Assembly (NCBI GenBank): GCA_003576905.1
Contig: QEVG01000016.1
Coordinates: forward strand, 25,772-89,771
Direction: 5' to 3'
Origin: Planctomycetota bacterium
GTDB lineage: Bacteria; Planctomycetota; Phycisphaerae; UBA1845; UTPLA1
Length of the DNA stretch: 64,000 nucleotides
Within the stretch, counting starts at the first letter, position 1. Each line of letters begins with the position of its first letter. A program made the translations under genes and the position numbers. The notes beneath the pieces were generated by a model, which was not told the origin of the DNA, did no database searches, and saw only the letters and a list, made by a program, of their open reading frames with translations. Positions 1-10,087 of the stretch are shown here, piece by piece.

Positions 1-124
1 GTGGATTGTCCGCTGACGGGATCGGCGTCTCTCGCGTTCAGGAGAAGGACCATGTGCTGAAGTGTCCTCCTGACACACGACGGCGCGCGGCCGGACCCCT
101 GCGGTTCGATCGGCGGGCGGATTC

Positions 125-159
125 AAAAGTGGGCTCCTGCGAGTTTGCCCACTTTTTTT
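125..159 (+). terminator. Intrinsic terminator upstream of nusA
   Basis: A perfect 10-bp inverted repeat (AAAAGTGGGC at 125-134, GCCCACTTTT at 147-156) with a 12-nt loop runs into seven consecutive T residues. This is a textbook rho-independent terminator on the plus strand. It ends whatever transcript enters from the left. In many bacteria rimP is cotranscribed with nusA, so a terminator here means either that nusA has its own promoter downstream of 160 or that read-through is regulated. The gene upstream lies almost wholly outside the window. Confidence 0.85.
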
Positions 160-168
160 GTTGTTGGG

Positions 169-189
169 GCCGGCGCAAACCGCGCCGGC
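169..189 (+). promoter_or_regulatory. GC-rich hairpin in the nusA leader
   Basis: GCCGGCGC (169-176) and GCGCCGGC (182-189) form a perfect 8-bp stem with a 5-nt loop. It lies 10 nt past the T-run of the terminator and 65 nt before the nusA GTG. It has no T-tract, so it is not a second terminator. It might stabilise the nusA transcript 5' end or be part of a leader control element; the function is inferred only from position. Confidence 0.45.
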
Positions 190-254
190 GAGATCAATCA
201 AGGCGAGCGTGGACGCCGGTCTTCCACGCGACAAGTGAATAAGGAACGTGATCC

Positions 255-1628
255 GTGAGCATTGAACTGATCCGAATCGTCGACGGGCTCGCCCGCGACA
301 AGAACATCGATAAAGACCTCGTCCTTGGCGACCTCGAGCTCGCCATGGAATCGGCCATTCGCAAGAAGTACGGCCCCGAAGAGGAAGTCGCCGTCGCTAT
401 CGACCGCCTGACCGGCGAAATCGCCGCCACCTTGAACGGCGAGCCGATTTCGATGAACGACCTCGGCCGCATCGCGGCGCAGACCGCCAAGCAGGTGATG
501 ATCCAGAAGATCCGCGAGGCCGAACGCGGCAGCATCTTTGAGGAGTACGCCGAGCGCAAGGGAACCATCATTACCGGCACCGTCTCGCGGTTCGAAGGAG
601 GCGCCCTCGTGGTCAACTTGGGACGCACCGAGGGGTTTCTGCCCCGCAGCGAACAGATACCGGGCGAGACCCATCAGCCGGGCGAACGCATCCGCGCCCT
701 CATACTCGATGTGCGCGAAGCCCCGCACCAGGTGAAGATCATCCTCTCGCGCAGCCATCCGGACTTCATCCGACGCCTCTTCGAGATCGAAGTCCCCGAG
801 GTCGCCGAGAAGATCATCGAGATAAAGGCCCTCGCCCGCGAAGCCGGCTATCGCACCAAGGTGGCCGTATCGTCCATCGACACGAAGGTAGACGCGGTCG
901 GCGCATGCGTCGGCGTGCGCGGCAGCCGCATCAAGAACATCGTCGAGGAACTCGGTGGCGAAAAGATTGACATCGTGCGCTGGAACGAGTCCTCGCAGAT
1001 CCTGATCTCCAACGCGCTGAAGCCCGCCGAGATCCAGGACACGGCCCTCTGCTTCGAACTCGGCCGCGCGACCGTCGTCGTGCCTGAAGAGCAGCTCTCG
1101 CTGGCCATCGGCAAGCGCGGACAGAACGTTCGGCTCGCGGCCCGGCTGACCGGCTGGGACATCGACATCCTCACGCCCAAGGAATACAACCGCGGGCTCG
1201 ATCGACTGGCCGCGACGCTTCGGCAGGTCGAGGGGATGGACGAGATGGTCGTCGAGCGCATTGTCCTGATGGGCATCATCAGCGTGCTCGACCTCGAAGA
1301 CGTCGGCTACGAGCCGCTGGTCGATGAGCTTGGCATGAGCCAGGAATTGGCCGAGAAAATCATCACACGGTGCCGCGAAGAGGCGAAGCTCGTACAGGCC
1401 GAGCAGGCCGAGGAAAAGAGCCGTGCCGCGGCGGCGGCCCTTCTGGCGGGGGCCGAGAAGCCCGCCGAAGCGGAAACGGCGGCGGAATCCGCGGAGGGCG
1501 CAACGGCGGCAGAGCCAGAGACGCCTTCGTCCGGCGACACCGAGGCGGCGTCGCCCGCGACCGGCGATTCGGAGGCGCAGCGGGAGGCATCGAGCGAACC
1601 CGAGGCGCGGGAAGCCGCGGCCTCTTAG
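255..1628 (+). CDS. nusA: Transcription termination/antitermination protein NusA
   Basis: 457 aa, GTG start with AAGGA 9 nt upstream. NusA binds RNA polymerase and nascent RNA and modulates pausing, termination and antitermination. Domains in order: N-terminal RNAP-binding domain (about 1-100), S1 domain (about 102-168, beginning GTIITGTVSRFEGG), KH1 with the GVRGSRI loop near 220 and KH2 with GKRGQNVRLA near 286-295. The last 70 residues are an Ala/Glu-rich, probably disordered acidic tail rather than the two AR repeats of E. coli NusA. It is first in an operon-like run with infB, a DUF503 gene and rbfA, an arrangement widely conserved in bacteria. The 143 nt before infB hold no other gene. 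Confidence 0.96.
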   Translation: MSIELIRIVDGLARDKNIDKDLVLGDLELAMESAIRKKYGPEEEVAVAIDRLTGEIAATLNGEPISMNDLGRIAAQTAKQVMIQKIREAERGSIFEEYAERKGTIITGTVSRFEGGALVVNLGRTEGFLPRSEQIPGETHQPGERIRALILDVREAPHQVKIILSRSHPDFIRRLFEIEVPEVAEKIIEIKALAREAGYRTKVAVSSIDTKVDAVGACVGVRGSRIKNIVEELGGEKIDIVRWNESSQILISNALKPAEIQDTALCFELGRATVVVPEEQLSLAIGKRGQNVRLAARLTGWDIDILTPKEYNRGLDRLAATLRQVEGMDEMVVERIVLMGIISVLDLEDVGYEPLVDELGMSQELAEKIITRCREEAKLVQAEQAEEKSRAAAAALLAGAEKPAEAETAAESAEGATAAEPETPSSGDTEAASPATGDSEAQREASSEPEAREAAAS

Positions 1629-1771
1629 GTATGGATGCGGTTGGCACACCGAGGCGACTGGAAGCCCGGCGATGCGAAGCAGTGAGCTGATACGGAACCG
1701 GACCGCCGACCGCTGTAGTTCGGCAGTGGATCAGAGTGACTCGACCGTGCCTGGCGGCGTGGAGAAAAGAC

Positions 1772-4570
1772 TTGGCTGAAAAGAAGCTGCGAATCTTCAA
1801 CCTGGCGAAGGACCTGGGCGTCACCAGCCAGGCCATTATTGAGAAATGCCGCGCCGAAGGCATCGACGTCAAGAACCACATGCACGTGGTCTCCGCGGGA
1901 CTGGAGGCAACGGTACGCGAATGGTTCTCCGAAGGCTCGCACGCCACCACGGTCGAGGAAGCGAAGCCCGTGGACCTGGAGAAGGTTCGCGCCAAGACCC
2001 GCCGCAAAAAGGCAGGCGCCGAGGAGGCGCCCGAAGGCGGCGGTGTTGCGACCTTGGAAGCGCCTCCCGCGGTGGAAGCCAAGCCGCCTGCGGTGGCCAA
2101 GCCGGCGGCGAAGACTCCGAAGGCCGAACCCGCGGAGATCGTTCACGAACCGGAGGCGCCTGCGGCGCCGGCCGCGCCATCCGAAGCGCTGCCGCCGGAG
2201 ACGACTGCAGCGCCTCCCGAAGCACCCGGAACACCGAAGGCCGCCCCGGAGCAGCCGCGCGTCGCCGCGTCCGCTGCGCCGCCGGCCGCCCCCGCCAAGC
2301 CGGAAAAAACGGAAAAACCCCAGAAGGCCGCGCCTCCCGCGGTCGCCGGCCCCCAGAACATTCCACAGCCCGCAAAGCTCCAGGGGCCCAGGTTCGTCCG
2401 CATGGACAAGCCCGAAACCGTCGACCGGCCGCGGCCCAGTTTCCGGCCGCCGCCCCGGCCCGCGGCCGCCCTGCCCGGCGTAGGACGACCCGGTACCGAA
2501 GTCGACGACGAGGAAGATCGAAAGGCCCGCAGCAAGCACGGCAAGGGCAAGGAGGCGGGACGCGGCGGCGACACCGAAGGACGCGCCAATCCCCGGCGCG
2601 GCGGTCTCCGCGATGAGCGCGTCGAAGTCATCGAAAAGCTCCGCGAGTGGCGCGATCGCGACCTCATTGAACGTGCCGACAGGCTGGCACACGCCTCCGG
2701 GCGGGGCATCGGCGGCCTTCGCGCCATCGAAGGCAAGCAGACCGCGCGCCGCGGCGACCGAAAGACCTCCCCTGCCCCCGCCGTCAAAAAGGACAAGGTC
2801 GAACTGACCGAACCCATCATCGTGAAGGACTTTTCCCGCGAAGTGGGTATGCCCGTCTCGGAGATCGTCAAGAAGCTCATGCAGGATCACGGAATGCTTG
2901 CGACGATCAACACCGCCCTGTCGACCGAGGTGGCGCAGCTCCTCGCGCTCGACTACGGCGTGGAACTCAGCGTCGTTAAGGCCAAGTCCGCCCTCGAGAA
3001 GCTTAAGGAGGAGTTCGACGCCATTCCCCGAAACGACATCCGGACACGACCCCCGGTCGTCACCGTCCTGGGGCACGTCGACCACGGCAAGACCAGCCTC
3101 CTCGACCGGATTCGCAAGACCGATGTCGCGGCGGGCGAGGCCGGCGGAATCACCCAGCACATCGGCGCGTACCGCGCCCGCGTGGGCGATCGATGGGTCA
3201 CTTTTCTCGACACGCCCGGCCACGCCGCGTTCACCGCAATGCGGGCACGCGGCGCGAACCTCACCGATGTGGTTGTGCTGGTGGTGGCCGCCGATGACGG
3301 CATCATGCCGACAACCGTTGAGGCGATAAACCACGCCAAGGCCGCCGGGACGACCATCGTCGTCGCCCTGAATAAGATCGATCTGCCCCACGACATCAAC
3401 AAGATCTACGGCCAGCTCGCCGAGCAGGGCCTGACTCCCAGCGGAGACTGGGGCGGCCAGACCGACGTCATCAAGGTCTCGGCACTCACGGGGGCGGGCG
3501 TTGACGACCTACTTGCCCACCTCGCTACCCTGAGCGAAGTGCTCGACCTCAAAGCCGACCCGACCATTCCCGCCACCGGCACGGTGATCGAAGCAGAGCG
3601 CAGCGACCGGCTCGGCAACGTCGCACACATTCTCGTTCAGGAGGGCACGATAAGGACGGGGGACTTCGTGGTCTGCGGACCGGCCTATGGCCGCGTCCGA
3701 AGCATGAAGGACGATCATGGCCGAACATTGAAGGAAGCAGGCCCGGCGACGCCGGTCGAGCTCACCGGCCTCTCCGATGTTCCCTTGGCGGGCGATCGCT
3801 TTTTCGTGGTCGACAGCCTCCAGCGCGCCAAGGCCATCTCCGAGGACGAGTCGGCGCGGCGACGCGAAACCCAGCTCATCAAGACGGCCAAGCCCACCAA
3901 CCTCGAGTCGCTGCTTGCCAGCGCCGAGGAAGGAAAGGTCCCCACCCTGCCGGTCATCATCAAGGCCGACGTTCAGGGCTCGGTGGACGTTCTCCGGAAG
4001 GCCCTCTCGGAGTTCCCCGTCGATCAGGTCCGACTCGACGTCATCCACGGCGGCATCGGTGCCCCGACCGAGTCCGATCTCGTCCTGGCCCAGGCCAGCA
4101 GGGCGATTATCCTCTCGTTCTACGTCGTCCCGGAACCGGAAATCGCGCGAAAGGCCGACGGCATCGGCGTGGACATCCGCACCTATCGCGTCATCTACGA
4201 CGTGCTCGACGACATCAAGAAGGCACTCGAGGGCATGCTGGAGCCGGAGGAGAAGGTCGAGTCGCGCGGCCGCGCCGAGGTGCGCGACGTGTTCAATATC
4301 TCAAAGGTCGGAAAGATCGCCGGGTGCTTCGTCCGCGACGGCGTCATCCAGCGGTCAAACCGCGTGCGCGTGGTTCGCGACGGCGTCGTCGTAAAGGACC
4401 TGGGCGCCATCGAGTCGCTCCGCCGCTTCAAGGACGACGTAAAGGAGGTCAAGAGCGGTTTCGAATGCGGCATCCGCATCGAGTCGTTCGACGATCTCAA
4501 GCCGGGCGACGTGATCGAGGCCTTTGAAGTCGTCAAGATCGCGCGGAAGCTGGAAGGGTCTCCGCGCTGA
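1772..4570 (+). CDS. infB: Translation initiation factor IF-2
   Basis: 932 aa from a TTG start at 1772, chosen because GGAG lies 7 nt upstream at 1761-1764 and the residues that follow ([16 protein letters not shown]) match the usual IF2 N-terminus; a longer in-frame reading from 1736 has no such support. IF2 is the GTPase that brings fMet-tRNA to the 30S subunit. Order: IF2_N subdomain (about 1-50), a long Ala/Pro/Glu-rich linker (about 75-340), a second IF2_N module ([20 protein letters not shown]), then the G domain with GHVDHGKT at 434-441, DTPGHAAFT and NKID, followed by domains II-IV. The linker is longer than in E. coli and very GC-rich, which produces long spurious open frames on both strands. 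Confidence 0.97.
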   Translation: MAEKKLRIFNLAKDLGVTSQAIIEKCRAEGIDVKNHMHVVSAGLEATVREWFSEGSHATTVEEAKPVDLEKVRAKTRRKKAGAEEAPEGGGVATLEAPPAVEAKPPAVAKPAAKTPKAEPAEIVHEPEAPAAPAAPSEALPPETTAAPPEAPGTPKAAPEQPRVAASAAPPAAPAKPEKTEKPQKAAPPAVAGPQNIPQPAKLQGPRFVRMDKPETVDRPRPSFRPPPRPAAALPGVGRPGTEVDDEEDRKARSKHGKGKEAGRGGDTEGRANPRRGGLRDERVEVIEKLREWRDRDLIERADRLAHASGRGIGGLRAIEGKQTARRGDRKTSPAPAVKKDKVELTEPIIVKDFSREVGMPVSEIVKKLMQDHGMLATINTALSTEVAQLLALDYGVELSVVKAKSALEKLKEEFDAIPRNDIRTRPPVVTVLGHVDHGKTSLLDRIRKTDVAAGEAGGITQHIGAYRARVGDRWVTFLDTPGHAAFTAMRARGANLTDVVVLVVAADDGIMPTTVEAINHAKAAGTTIVVALNKIDLPHDINKIYGQLAEQGLTPSGDWGGQTDVIKVSALTGAGVDDLLAHLATLSEVLDLKADPTIPATGTVIEAERSDRLGNVAHILVQEGTIRTGDFVVCGPAYGRVRSMKDDHGRTLKEAGPATPVELTGLSDVPLAGDRFFVVDSLQRAKAISEDESARRRETQLIKTAKPTNLESLLASAEEGKVPTLPVIIKADVQGSVDVLRKALSEFPVDQVRLDVIHGGIGAPTESDLVLAQASRAIILSFYVVPEPEIARKADGIGVDIRTYRVIYDVLDDIKKALEGMLEPEEKVESRGRAEVRDVFNISKVGKIAGCFVRDGVIQRSNRVRVVRDGVVVKDLGAIESLRRFKDDVKEVKSGFECGIRIESFDDLKPGDVIEAFEVVKIARKLEGSPR

Positions 4571-4658
4571 GAGTGATCCCTGGGCGATGGGTCGCCGCGC
4601 GGCGAGCGGGAGGTCCCCTCCCGAAAAGCCGCCCGGCAGGTGATCGCCGAAAAGCCGT

Positions 4659-4940
4659 ATGGTGGTCGGCGTTCTACAGATGGAGTTGGCAATACCCGGC
4701 GCCATGTGCCTGAAGGACAAGCGCCGCGTGATCAAGAGCCTGAAGGACCGGCTGGGCGGGCGTCACAATGTGTCGATCGCCGAGGTGGACGACCTGGATG
4801 AGCATCGCAGCAGTGTCATCGCAGTGGCCATGGTGTCGAATGACCGGCGCTTCACCGATTCGTGCCTATCCCGGATCGTCGATGAAGTACGGATGGTCCA
4901 TGCAATCAGCCTTATCGACTATGGCATCGAACTCTTCTGA
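4659..4940 (+). CDS. DUF503 family protein (YlxP-like)
   Basis: 93 aa. Matches the DUF503 family by length and by the pattern MVVGVLQMELAIPGAM, then LKDKRRVIKSLKDRL, NVSIAEVDDLD and VDEVRMVHAISLIDYGIELF at the end. The family is a small alpha/beta fold, commonly encoded between infB and rbfA; a role in ribosome maturation is suspected but not established. It sits 88 nt after infB and 59 nt before rbfA, so probably the same transcript. No strong ribosome binding site is visible before the ATG. Confidence 0.85.
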   Translation: MVVGVLQMELAIPGAMCLKDKRRVIKSLKDRLGGRHNVSIAEVDDLDEHRSSVIAVAMVSNDRRFTDSCLSRIVDEVRMVHAISLIDYGIELF

Positions 4941-4999
4941 TCCGCCGACCGGTCACCCGGCCTCCGCGCCGGGGTCTTGCTGAGAGGGTCTTCGCCGGC

Positions 5000-5416
5000 A
5001 TGTCGTACCGTTCCGAACGCGTCGCCCACCTGGTTCGAGATGTCGTCAGCGAGGCCATCGCCGCGCGCCTCTCCGATCCCCGCATTCAGCGCTTCACCAG
5101 CGTCACGCGCGTCGAGATGTCCGGTGACCTGCGCTACGCCAATGTTTATGTCAGCGTCATGGGCACCGATACCGAGGCGCGCACCACCATGCTCGGGCTG
5201 GAAAGCGCCCGTGGCCTCGTTCAGGGCATGCTCGCGAAGCGCCTCGACATGCGCACCTGCCCTGCCATCCGATTTCATCTCGATCGCGGTCTTAAGATCG
5301 CCATCGAAACCATCAAGCGAATTGACGAAGCCATCGGCCATCCCGCCGCGCCGCCCGCCGGCGGCTCCGACGGGCACGACGACGTCAACGACTCGACTAC
5401 CGGAGCGAACGAATGA
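5000..5416 (+). CDS. rbfA: 30S ribosome-binding factor RbfA
   Basis: 138 aa. RbfA is a cold-shock-associated KH-type protein that helps mature the 16S rRNA 5' end. Family features visible: N-terminal MSYRSERVAHLVRDVVSEAI, the stretch DPRIQRFTSVTRVEMSGDLRYANVYVSV, and PAIRFHLDRGL near the end. Residues after about 118 form a Gly/Asp-rich tail. The stop codon overlaps the next start in an ATGA arrangement (5413-5416), which suggests translational coupling to the endonuclease III-like gene. Confidence 0.94.
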   Translation: MSYRSERVAHLVRDVVSEAIAARLSDPRIQRFTSVTRVEMSGDLRYANVYVSVMGTDTEARTTMLGLESARGLVQGMLAKRLDMRTCPAIRFHLDRGLKIAIETIKRIDEAIGHPAAPPAGGSDGHDDVNDSTTGANE

Positions 5417-6279
5417 AAAACGCGGCCTTGCATGCGCGCGAGTTCAAGAAGCTGCTCAAGAAGATCCGGAGAGAAAGCGCCACGCCGTTCCCCCCCATTC
5501 AGGATCCGATGGAACAGCTCCTGCGCGGAATACTCACCGACTACGCGTCCGAGGCGCGCGCTTCCGCCGCCCTGGCCCGACTTCGAGAAGCCGTTGTCGA
5601 CATCAACGAGATGCGCGTCACCCCCGTCGCCGAGCTCGTCGAGATCATCGGCGCCGACATGCCGCTCTGCCGTCGCGCCGCCGAGGACATCGTCAAGGCC
5701 CTTAACGCCATCTTCAACAAGCTCCACCACCTCGACCTGTCGTTCCTGGTCAAGGGTTCCCGGCGTACCGCCGAGTCCTTCCTGAACAGTCTTGACGGTG
5801 TAAATGAACACGCGCGCGCCAGCGTCATCCTCCGATGCCTCAAGGGCCATGCCGTCCCGGCCGACGTGCTGATGTGCGAAATCCTCAGGCGGGAAAACTG
5901 CGTCGAGCCGGGCGCGTCCGTCGGCGAAATCCACAAGTTCCTCGCCTCCCAGATCAAAGAATCCCAGGCCGCCTCGTTCTATGCACAGTTCAAGCGCTAC
6001 GCCGCCGCACACGCACCCAAGAAGCCGGTCGTAACCCGGAGCAAGGCCATCCCGTCCGTCGAACAATCGCTGCCGCCTTCCCCGGCGGATGCCAAGCCCG
6101 TGCCCGCCCCCGCGCCCCCCAAGGATCCGAAAAACAACCGCGGCAGCAAGGCCAAGGCCTCTCCAGAAAAGAAGCCCTCGCCTGGAAAGCCCGCCCGGAA
6201 AGCCGCCAAGTCGACGCAGTCCGCCAAGGCCGCACGGACCGCCAAGCGCGCCGGGGCGAAGCCGCGCCGGCATCGCTGA
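5413..6279 (+). CDS. Degenerate endonuclease III-like (HhH-GPD fold) protein with Lys/Pro-rich tail
   Basis: 288 aa. The first 195 residues resemble the HhH-GPD DNA glycosylase fold: an N-terminal helix set with DPMEQLLRGILTDYAS (as in the EndoIII start), then a helix-hairpin-helix-like LDGVNEHARASVIL followed by GHAVPADVLMCEIL. In active EndoIII the hairpin carries a catalytic Lys (GVGRKTA) and is followed by VDTH; here the Lys position is not Lys, an Asp is retained in ADV, and no C-terminal 4Fe-4S Cys cluster is present. The last 85 residues are a Lys/Ala/Pro-rich basic tail that could bind nucleic acid non-specifically. It overlaps rbfA by 4 nt, so it is coexpressed with translation factors. 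The fold call is by motif resemblance; function is unknown and catalysis is doubtful. Confidence 0.6.
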   Translation: MKNAALHAREFKKLLKKIRRESATPFPPIQDPMEQLLRGILTDYASEARASAALARLREAVVDINEMRVTPVAELVEIIGADMPLCRRAAEDIVKALNAIFNKLHHLDLSFLVKGSRRTAESFLNSLDGVNEHARASVILRCLKGHAVPADVLMCEILRRENCVEPGASVGEIHKFLASQIKESQAASFYAQFKRYAAAHAPKKPVVTRSKAIPSVEQSLPPSPADAKPVPAPAPPKDPKNNRGSKAKASPEKKPSPGKPARKAAKSTQSAKAARTAKRAGAKPRRHR

Positions 6280-6447
6280 GCGCGGCGCGCCCGCCCGCGC
6301 ACCATGCGGAGTCGCGAGCGACCACCGCCGGTGTTCGGCGCAGGGCGTCGGGTGTGTTGTCCGCCCTCGCGACGGTTGTGCGGCCCCTTGCAGCCGGTCA
6401 CTCCTATGATGATGCTGGGCGAACCAGGGAACAGAGGGATTTGAATC

Positions 6448-9400
6448 ATGCTCGCACGATTGGATCGGGTTCGCGTCGTCTCGGCCCTCGTCTTGACCTT
6501 GCTGGCATACGGGCTTCCCGCCCGCGCACAAACGAACCCAACCGGCAAGGCCGCGAAGCCGCTCGATCAGATCGAGCCCGTTCCCCAGTTTCCTCCTGCC
6601 CCCACGAACGCCGCATCGGATCCCGTTCCCCAGGCGCTGCGATATCTAAAGAGCGGCCAGGAGCGATTTGACGAGGGGCTCTGGGCCGATGCCACGACGG
6701 CCCTCGAGCGAGCACTGAAAATAGACCCCAATCTGGTCGACGCGCGGATTCTCCTCGCCCGTACGGCCATGCAGAACGGCAACCTCGCGCTGGCCCAGAG
6801 CCATCTGAACGAGGCCCTGAAGGCGCGTCCGCGCGACGTCGCCATTCATCAGCTCCTCGGCGAGATTGCGTTCCAACAGCGAAAGCTCCCGGCGGCGATT
6901 GCCGAATTCCGTCTCGCTCTGATGGCCTCGGAGGGCGAGGAGATTCAGCCCGAACGCGTCCTTGCACATCTGTCGCTTGGCATGGCGCTAAAGGAGGAGG
7001 GCTACCTTTCCGCCGCCGCCGATCAGTTTGAGAAGTTCCTCGATGCCATCGCCAGGCCCACGCCCGCGATGCAGAAGCACCGAGAGCTTCAGGAGATGAT
7101 CATTCTCTATCGCGACAAGGCCGCCATGATGCTCGCGGAGCTTCAGTCCAAACTCGGCCGCCACGACAAGGCCGTCGAAGCATACCGCGCTGCATTGAAG
7201 GAAGACCCCGCCGATCGCGAGGCCCTGAAGAACCTCATCCTCGCCTTGACGCGGGTAGGGCGTCACGACGAGGCTGTCTCCCTCGCCGCGGAGGACCTGA
7301 CGGACGCGCCCGACCTCGCCGACGCCCTGTCGCTTCTTGACGAGGCATGCAAGCTCGCCGGTCAGCCCGACCGCGCCACCTCCGAACTCGTGGCCGCCGC
7401 GCGGAGGGCCGAGGACCACGGCGTCTGCCTGAAGCTGTGCCGTCTGCTCGCGGATCGGGGGCGGCTGGCCGAGGCGGCGGAGGTCCTTTCGGAACTCGTC
7501 GCCAGGCAACCGGACAACCTCGAGGCCGTTCAGCTCACTGCGAAGCTGCGCGTCGAGCTGAAACAGCCGAAAGGTCTCGTCCAATTGCTGCACAAGCTGC
7601 TCAACATTGACATCGCGAGCTATCCCGCGGTCGAGAAACTCATCGCCGACGCGTACGCCGCGGGCATGGGGAACTCCATTGCGTCCGAAGCGGCCGCCGC
7701 GGCCAAGGCCGCTCCGAAGGACCCGAAGTACACGTTCCTCCTCGCCTGCGATCGAATGGCCGCAAAGGACCAAGTCGCGGCGATCTCCGCGGCTGGGGCC
7801 GCTCTGGATCTGGACGAAGGATTCGTGCCCGCCGCCGCGTTTGCCGCCCGCGCCACGCTCAGGCAGCGCCGCTGGGAAGACGCCATCAAGGCGGCCGACG
7901 AGGCCATAGACGCCGGGCTCAGCGTCGCCGAGCTGCATGCCATCAAGGGTCTTGCGTACGAGGCGCTGGAGGAGCACGACAAGGCCGAAGCCGCCTTCCT
8001 CGAAGCATTCCGTCTTGACCGCAAGGACCCGGAGCCGCTCTTCCGCCTTGCCGAGTCGATCGAACGGCGCGGAGAGGCGCAGCGCTGTGAACAGCTCTAT
8101 CGCCGCATCCTCGACGACGTTGACCCGACCTATGTGCCCGCCCGCGAAAACCTCGTGCGCCTGCTGCTCAACAGCCGGAAGACCGACCGTGCCCGGGAAT
8201 ACTTCTCTGACTTCGATCGCCTCGGACAGAATGGCCCCGCGGTGGAACGGTGCCGTGCTTTGCTGAACTTCGCCACAAGCAAGCTGACGAACGGCGAGGC
8301 GCGCCTGAAGAAGTATCGCGAGGACCTTGAGAAGATCATCGCAGACTACCCCGGTGAGGCCGCGTCGCATCTGGCGCTTGCCATGGCATGGGAAGCCGCC
8401 GGCGACATGGACAAGGCGGCCGAGCAGGCCGCGGCGGCGCATGCGATCGCACCGGACGAAATCGGCGTCATGGAGCGTCTCGCCGACTACCACGCGCGAA
8501 AGCTGGAGTTCGGGCGTGCCACCGAAGTGACCCGCCGGCTCCTGGAGTTCCGGCCCCGAAACCTCACCTATGGTCAGCGCATGGTTCGATGGACCCTGTG
8601 CGACGGCAATTTCCCGGAGGCGGCCGGGATTCTCAGGGAGATCATCAACCGGCAGACCGCCGACCCGACGCGCGGAATTTTCGTGGGCCAGCTCGTCGAG
8701 GTCCTTCGCCACTGCGGTCGCCTCGATGATTCCGTCAGGACGGCAAAGGACTGGCTCGAGGCCTCGCCCGAAGACGGCGAACGGCGGCAGCTCTACCTCC
8801 TGGCCCTCAACGGGGCCGACCGGAAGGCGGAGGCAGTCGAGGCCGCGCGGAAATGGCTCGCTGGCGACCCAACGTCCGTCGAGCTGCGCCGCCAGTTTCT
8901 CGCGCAGCTCCTCTCGGCAAGACACTTCCTTGAAGCCCAGCAGCGGCTCATCGGCTGGCTTGCCGCAAACCCGGATGACCTGGAACTGAATCGGCTGCTG
9001 ATTCGCGTCTTCTGGGAACTCCGCGACTGGGACAGCGCCATCGAAGCGGCCCTGACCGGCATGGAGGAACCCCGCCTGAAGTCGCAATACGAACTGCTCC
9101 TCGCCCTCAGTTATCGCTTTGCCCGGCGGTGGGATGAAGCCGTCGAGATTTATCGCCGCCGCGGCGGCGCGGCCGGCGCGCGCACGCCCGAGCCCGGCCT
9201 TATCGACACGCTGATCGAAGCCGGGCGGTACGAAGAGGCCGAAAAGGAAATCTCCGCCGCACTCGATGTTCTCTCCCAGCCGGGCCACGAGCAGATGGAA
9301 TTGCCCACGATGCTGAATCTCCGGCGATCCATGGCCCGGGTCTTCGACCTGACCGACCGAATGAGCCAGGCGTTTCAACAGCTCGAGGAGATGTTCAAGA

Positions 9401-9960
9401 TTCTCGATCTACTCGCGAAGGCGAATCCCGGCTCGACGGACATCCGCGAGCGCTTCATCGGCATCAACAACGACCTCGGGTACACTTACGTCGACGAGGG
9501 CGTCAAACTCGAAAAGGCGGAGAAGATGATCCGCCTGGCGCTCGCCGAAGAACCGCTCAACGGCGCGTACATCGATAGCCTCGGCTGGGCCGCCTACAAG
9601 CGCGGCCGCTACGACGAGGCGATCAAGCTTCTTTCGCTCGCCATTCTCCTCGAAAACAGCGACGACGCCGTCATGTTCGATCATCTCGGCGACGCCCACT
9701 ACCGCGCGGGCCATTCCGACGACGCCAGAAGAAACTGGGAGAAGGCGCTCGAGCTGAGCTCCGACGACGTCTTCCCTCCGCCCATCTCCGAGGACCGGAG
9801 GGTGCATAAGAACATCCGGCGCAAGCTCAAGGCACTGGAGGCCGGCCAGGCGGTCGAAACCGCGCCCCTCGCAAAGCCGGAGGCCACCACCCAGTCGGCG
9901 CAGGTACCCGGCGACGCGCACGCCGACGAATCCGAGAGCCGACCGGCCGAAGCACCCTGA
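6448..9960 (+). CDS. Large exported TPR-repeat protein
   Basis: 1170 aa. Starts with a signal peptide (VVSALVLTLLAYGLPARAQ, cleavage probably after ARA). The remainder is almost wholly alpha-helical tetratricopeptide-type repeats; clear units include ALKSGQE-type and the pair YIDSLGWAAYKRGRYDEAIK and MFDHLGDAHYRAGHSDDA near the C-terminus (about 1030-1110), the latter typical of exported planctomycete TPR proteins. TPR arrays are scaffolds for protein-protein interaction; the partner is not evident. A TATGAT at 6405-6410 may be a -10 element but no good -35 is seen. The gene is 168 nt downstream of the nusA operon and may be separately transcribed. Confidence 0.85.
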   Translation: MLARLDRVRVVSALVLTLLAYGLPARAQTNPTGKAAKPLDQIEPVPQFPPAPTNAASDPVPQALRYLKSGQERFDEGLWADATTALERALKIDPNLVDARILLARTAMQNGNLALAQSHLNEALKARPRDVAIHQLLGEIAFQQRKLPAAIAEFRLALMASEGEEIQPERVLAHLSLGMALKEEGYLSAAADQFEKFLDAIARPTPAMQKHRELQEMIILYRDKAAMMLAELQSKLGRHDKAVEAYRAALKEDPADREALKNLILALTRVGRHDEAVSLAAEDLTDAPDLADALSLLDEACKLAGQPDRATSELVAAARRAEDHGVCLKLCRLLADRGRLAEAAEVLSELVARQPDNLEAVQLTAKLRVELKQPKGLVQLLHKLLNIDIASYPAVEKLIADAYAAGMGNSIASEAAAAAKAAPKDPKYTFLLACDRMAAKDQVAAISAAGAALDLDEGFVPAAAFAARATLRQRRWEDAIKAADEAIDAGLSVAELHAIKGLAYEALEEHDKAEAAFLEAFRLDRKDPEPLFRLAESIERRGEAQRCEQLYRRILDDVDPTYVPARENLVRLLLNSRKTDRAREYFSDFDRLGQNGPAVERCRALLNFATSKLTNGEARLKKYREDLEKIIADYPGEAASHLALAMAWEAAGDMDKAAEQAAAAHAIAPDEIGVMERLADYHARKLEFGRATEVTRRLLEFRPRNLTYGQRMVRWTLCDGNFPEAAGILREIINRQTADPTRGIFVGQLVEVLRHCGRLDDSVRTAKDWLEASPEDGERRQLYLLALNGADRKAEAVEAARKWLAGDPTSVELRRQFLAQLLSARHFLEAQQRLIGWLAANPDDLELNRLLIRVFWELRDWDSAIEAALTGMEEPRLKSQYELLLALSYRFARRWDEAVEIYRRRGGAAGARTPEPGLIDTLIEAGRYEEAEKEISAALDVLSQPGHEQMELPTMLNLRRSMARVFDLTDRMSQAFQQLEEMFKILDLLAKANPGSTDIRERFIGINNDLGYTYVDEGVKLEKAEKMIRLALAEEPLNGAYIDSLGWAAYKRGRYDEAIKLLSLAILLENSDDAVMFDHLGDAHYRAGHSDDARRNWEKALELSSDDVFPPPISEDRRVHKNIRRKLKALEAGQAVETAPLAKPEATTQSAQVPGDAHADESESRPAEAP

Positions 9961-10012
9961 CGTGCCGCCGCCTCCGCGTCCTCCCGACGGTTTTTAATCG
10001 TCGGTCGTCAGT

Positions 10013-10018
10013 TATAAT
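10013..10018 (+). promoter_or_regulatory. Candidate -10 element (TATAAT) for the yebC gene
   Basis: A perfect TATAAT lies 70 nt before the ATG at 10088. The -35 position (about 9991-9996) reads TTTTTA, a weak match. The same segment is covered by an inverted repeat CCGACG (9984-9989) / CGTCGG (9999-10004), so the -35 region could be masked by a hairpin or bound by a dimeric protein. Confidence 0.45.
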
Positions 10019-10087
10019 GCCCTACGCTCGAAATCGGCATGGAACCACGCCGTTCGGTTCTTGCGCGGTGACTATTGAGGTGTTGTC

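Noticed and set aside
6..242. 78-codon frame at the left edge
   Set aside because: It runs through the intrinsic terminator at 125-159, and the product is Arg-rich with no recognisable features. The upstream gene's end may be the stop at 14-16 or 58-60, but cannot be decided.
1625..3391. 588-codon open frame antisense to infB
   Set aside because: It is an artefact of the Ala/Pro/Glu-rich infB linker and has low-complexity Arg/Gly product with no motif.
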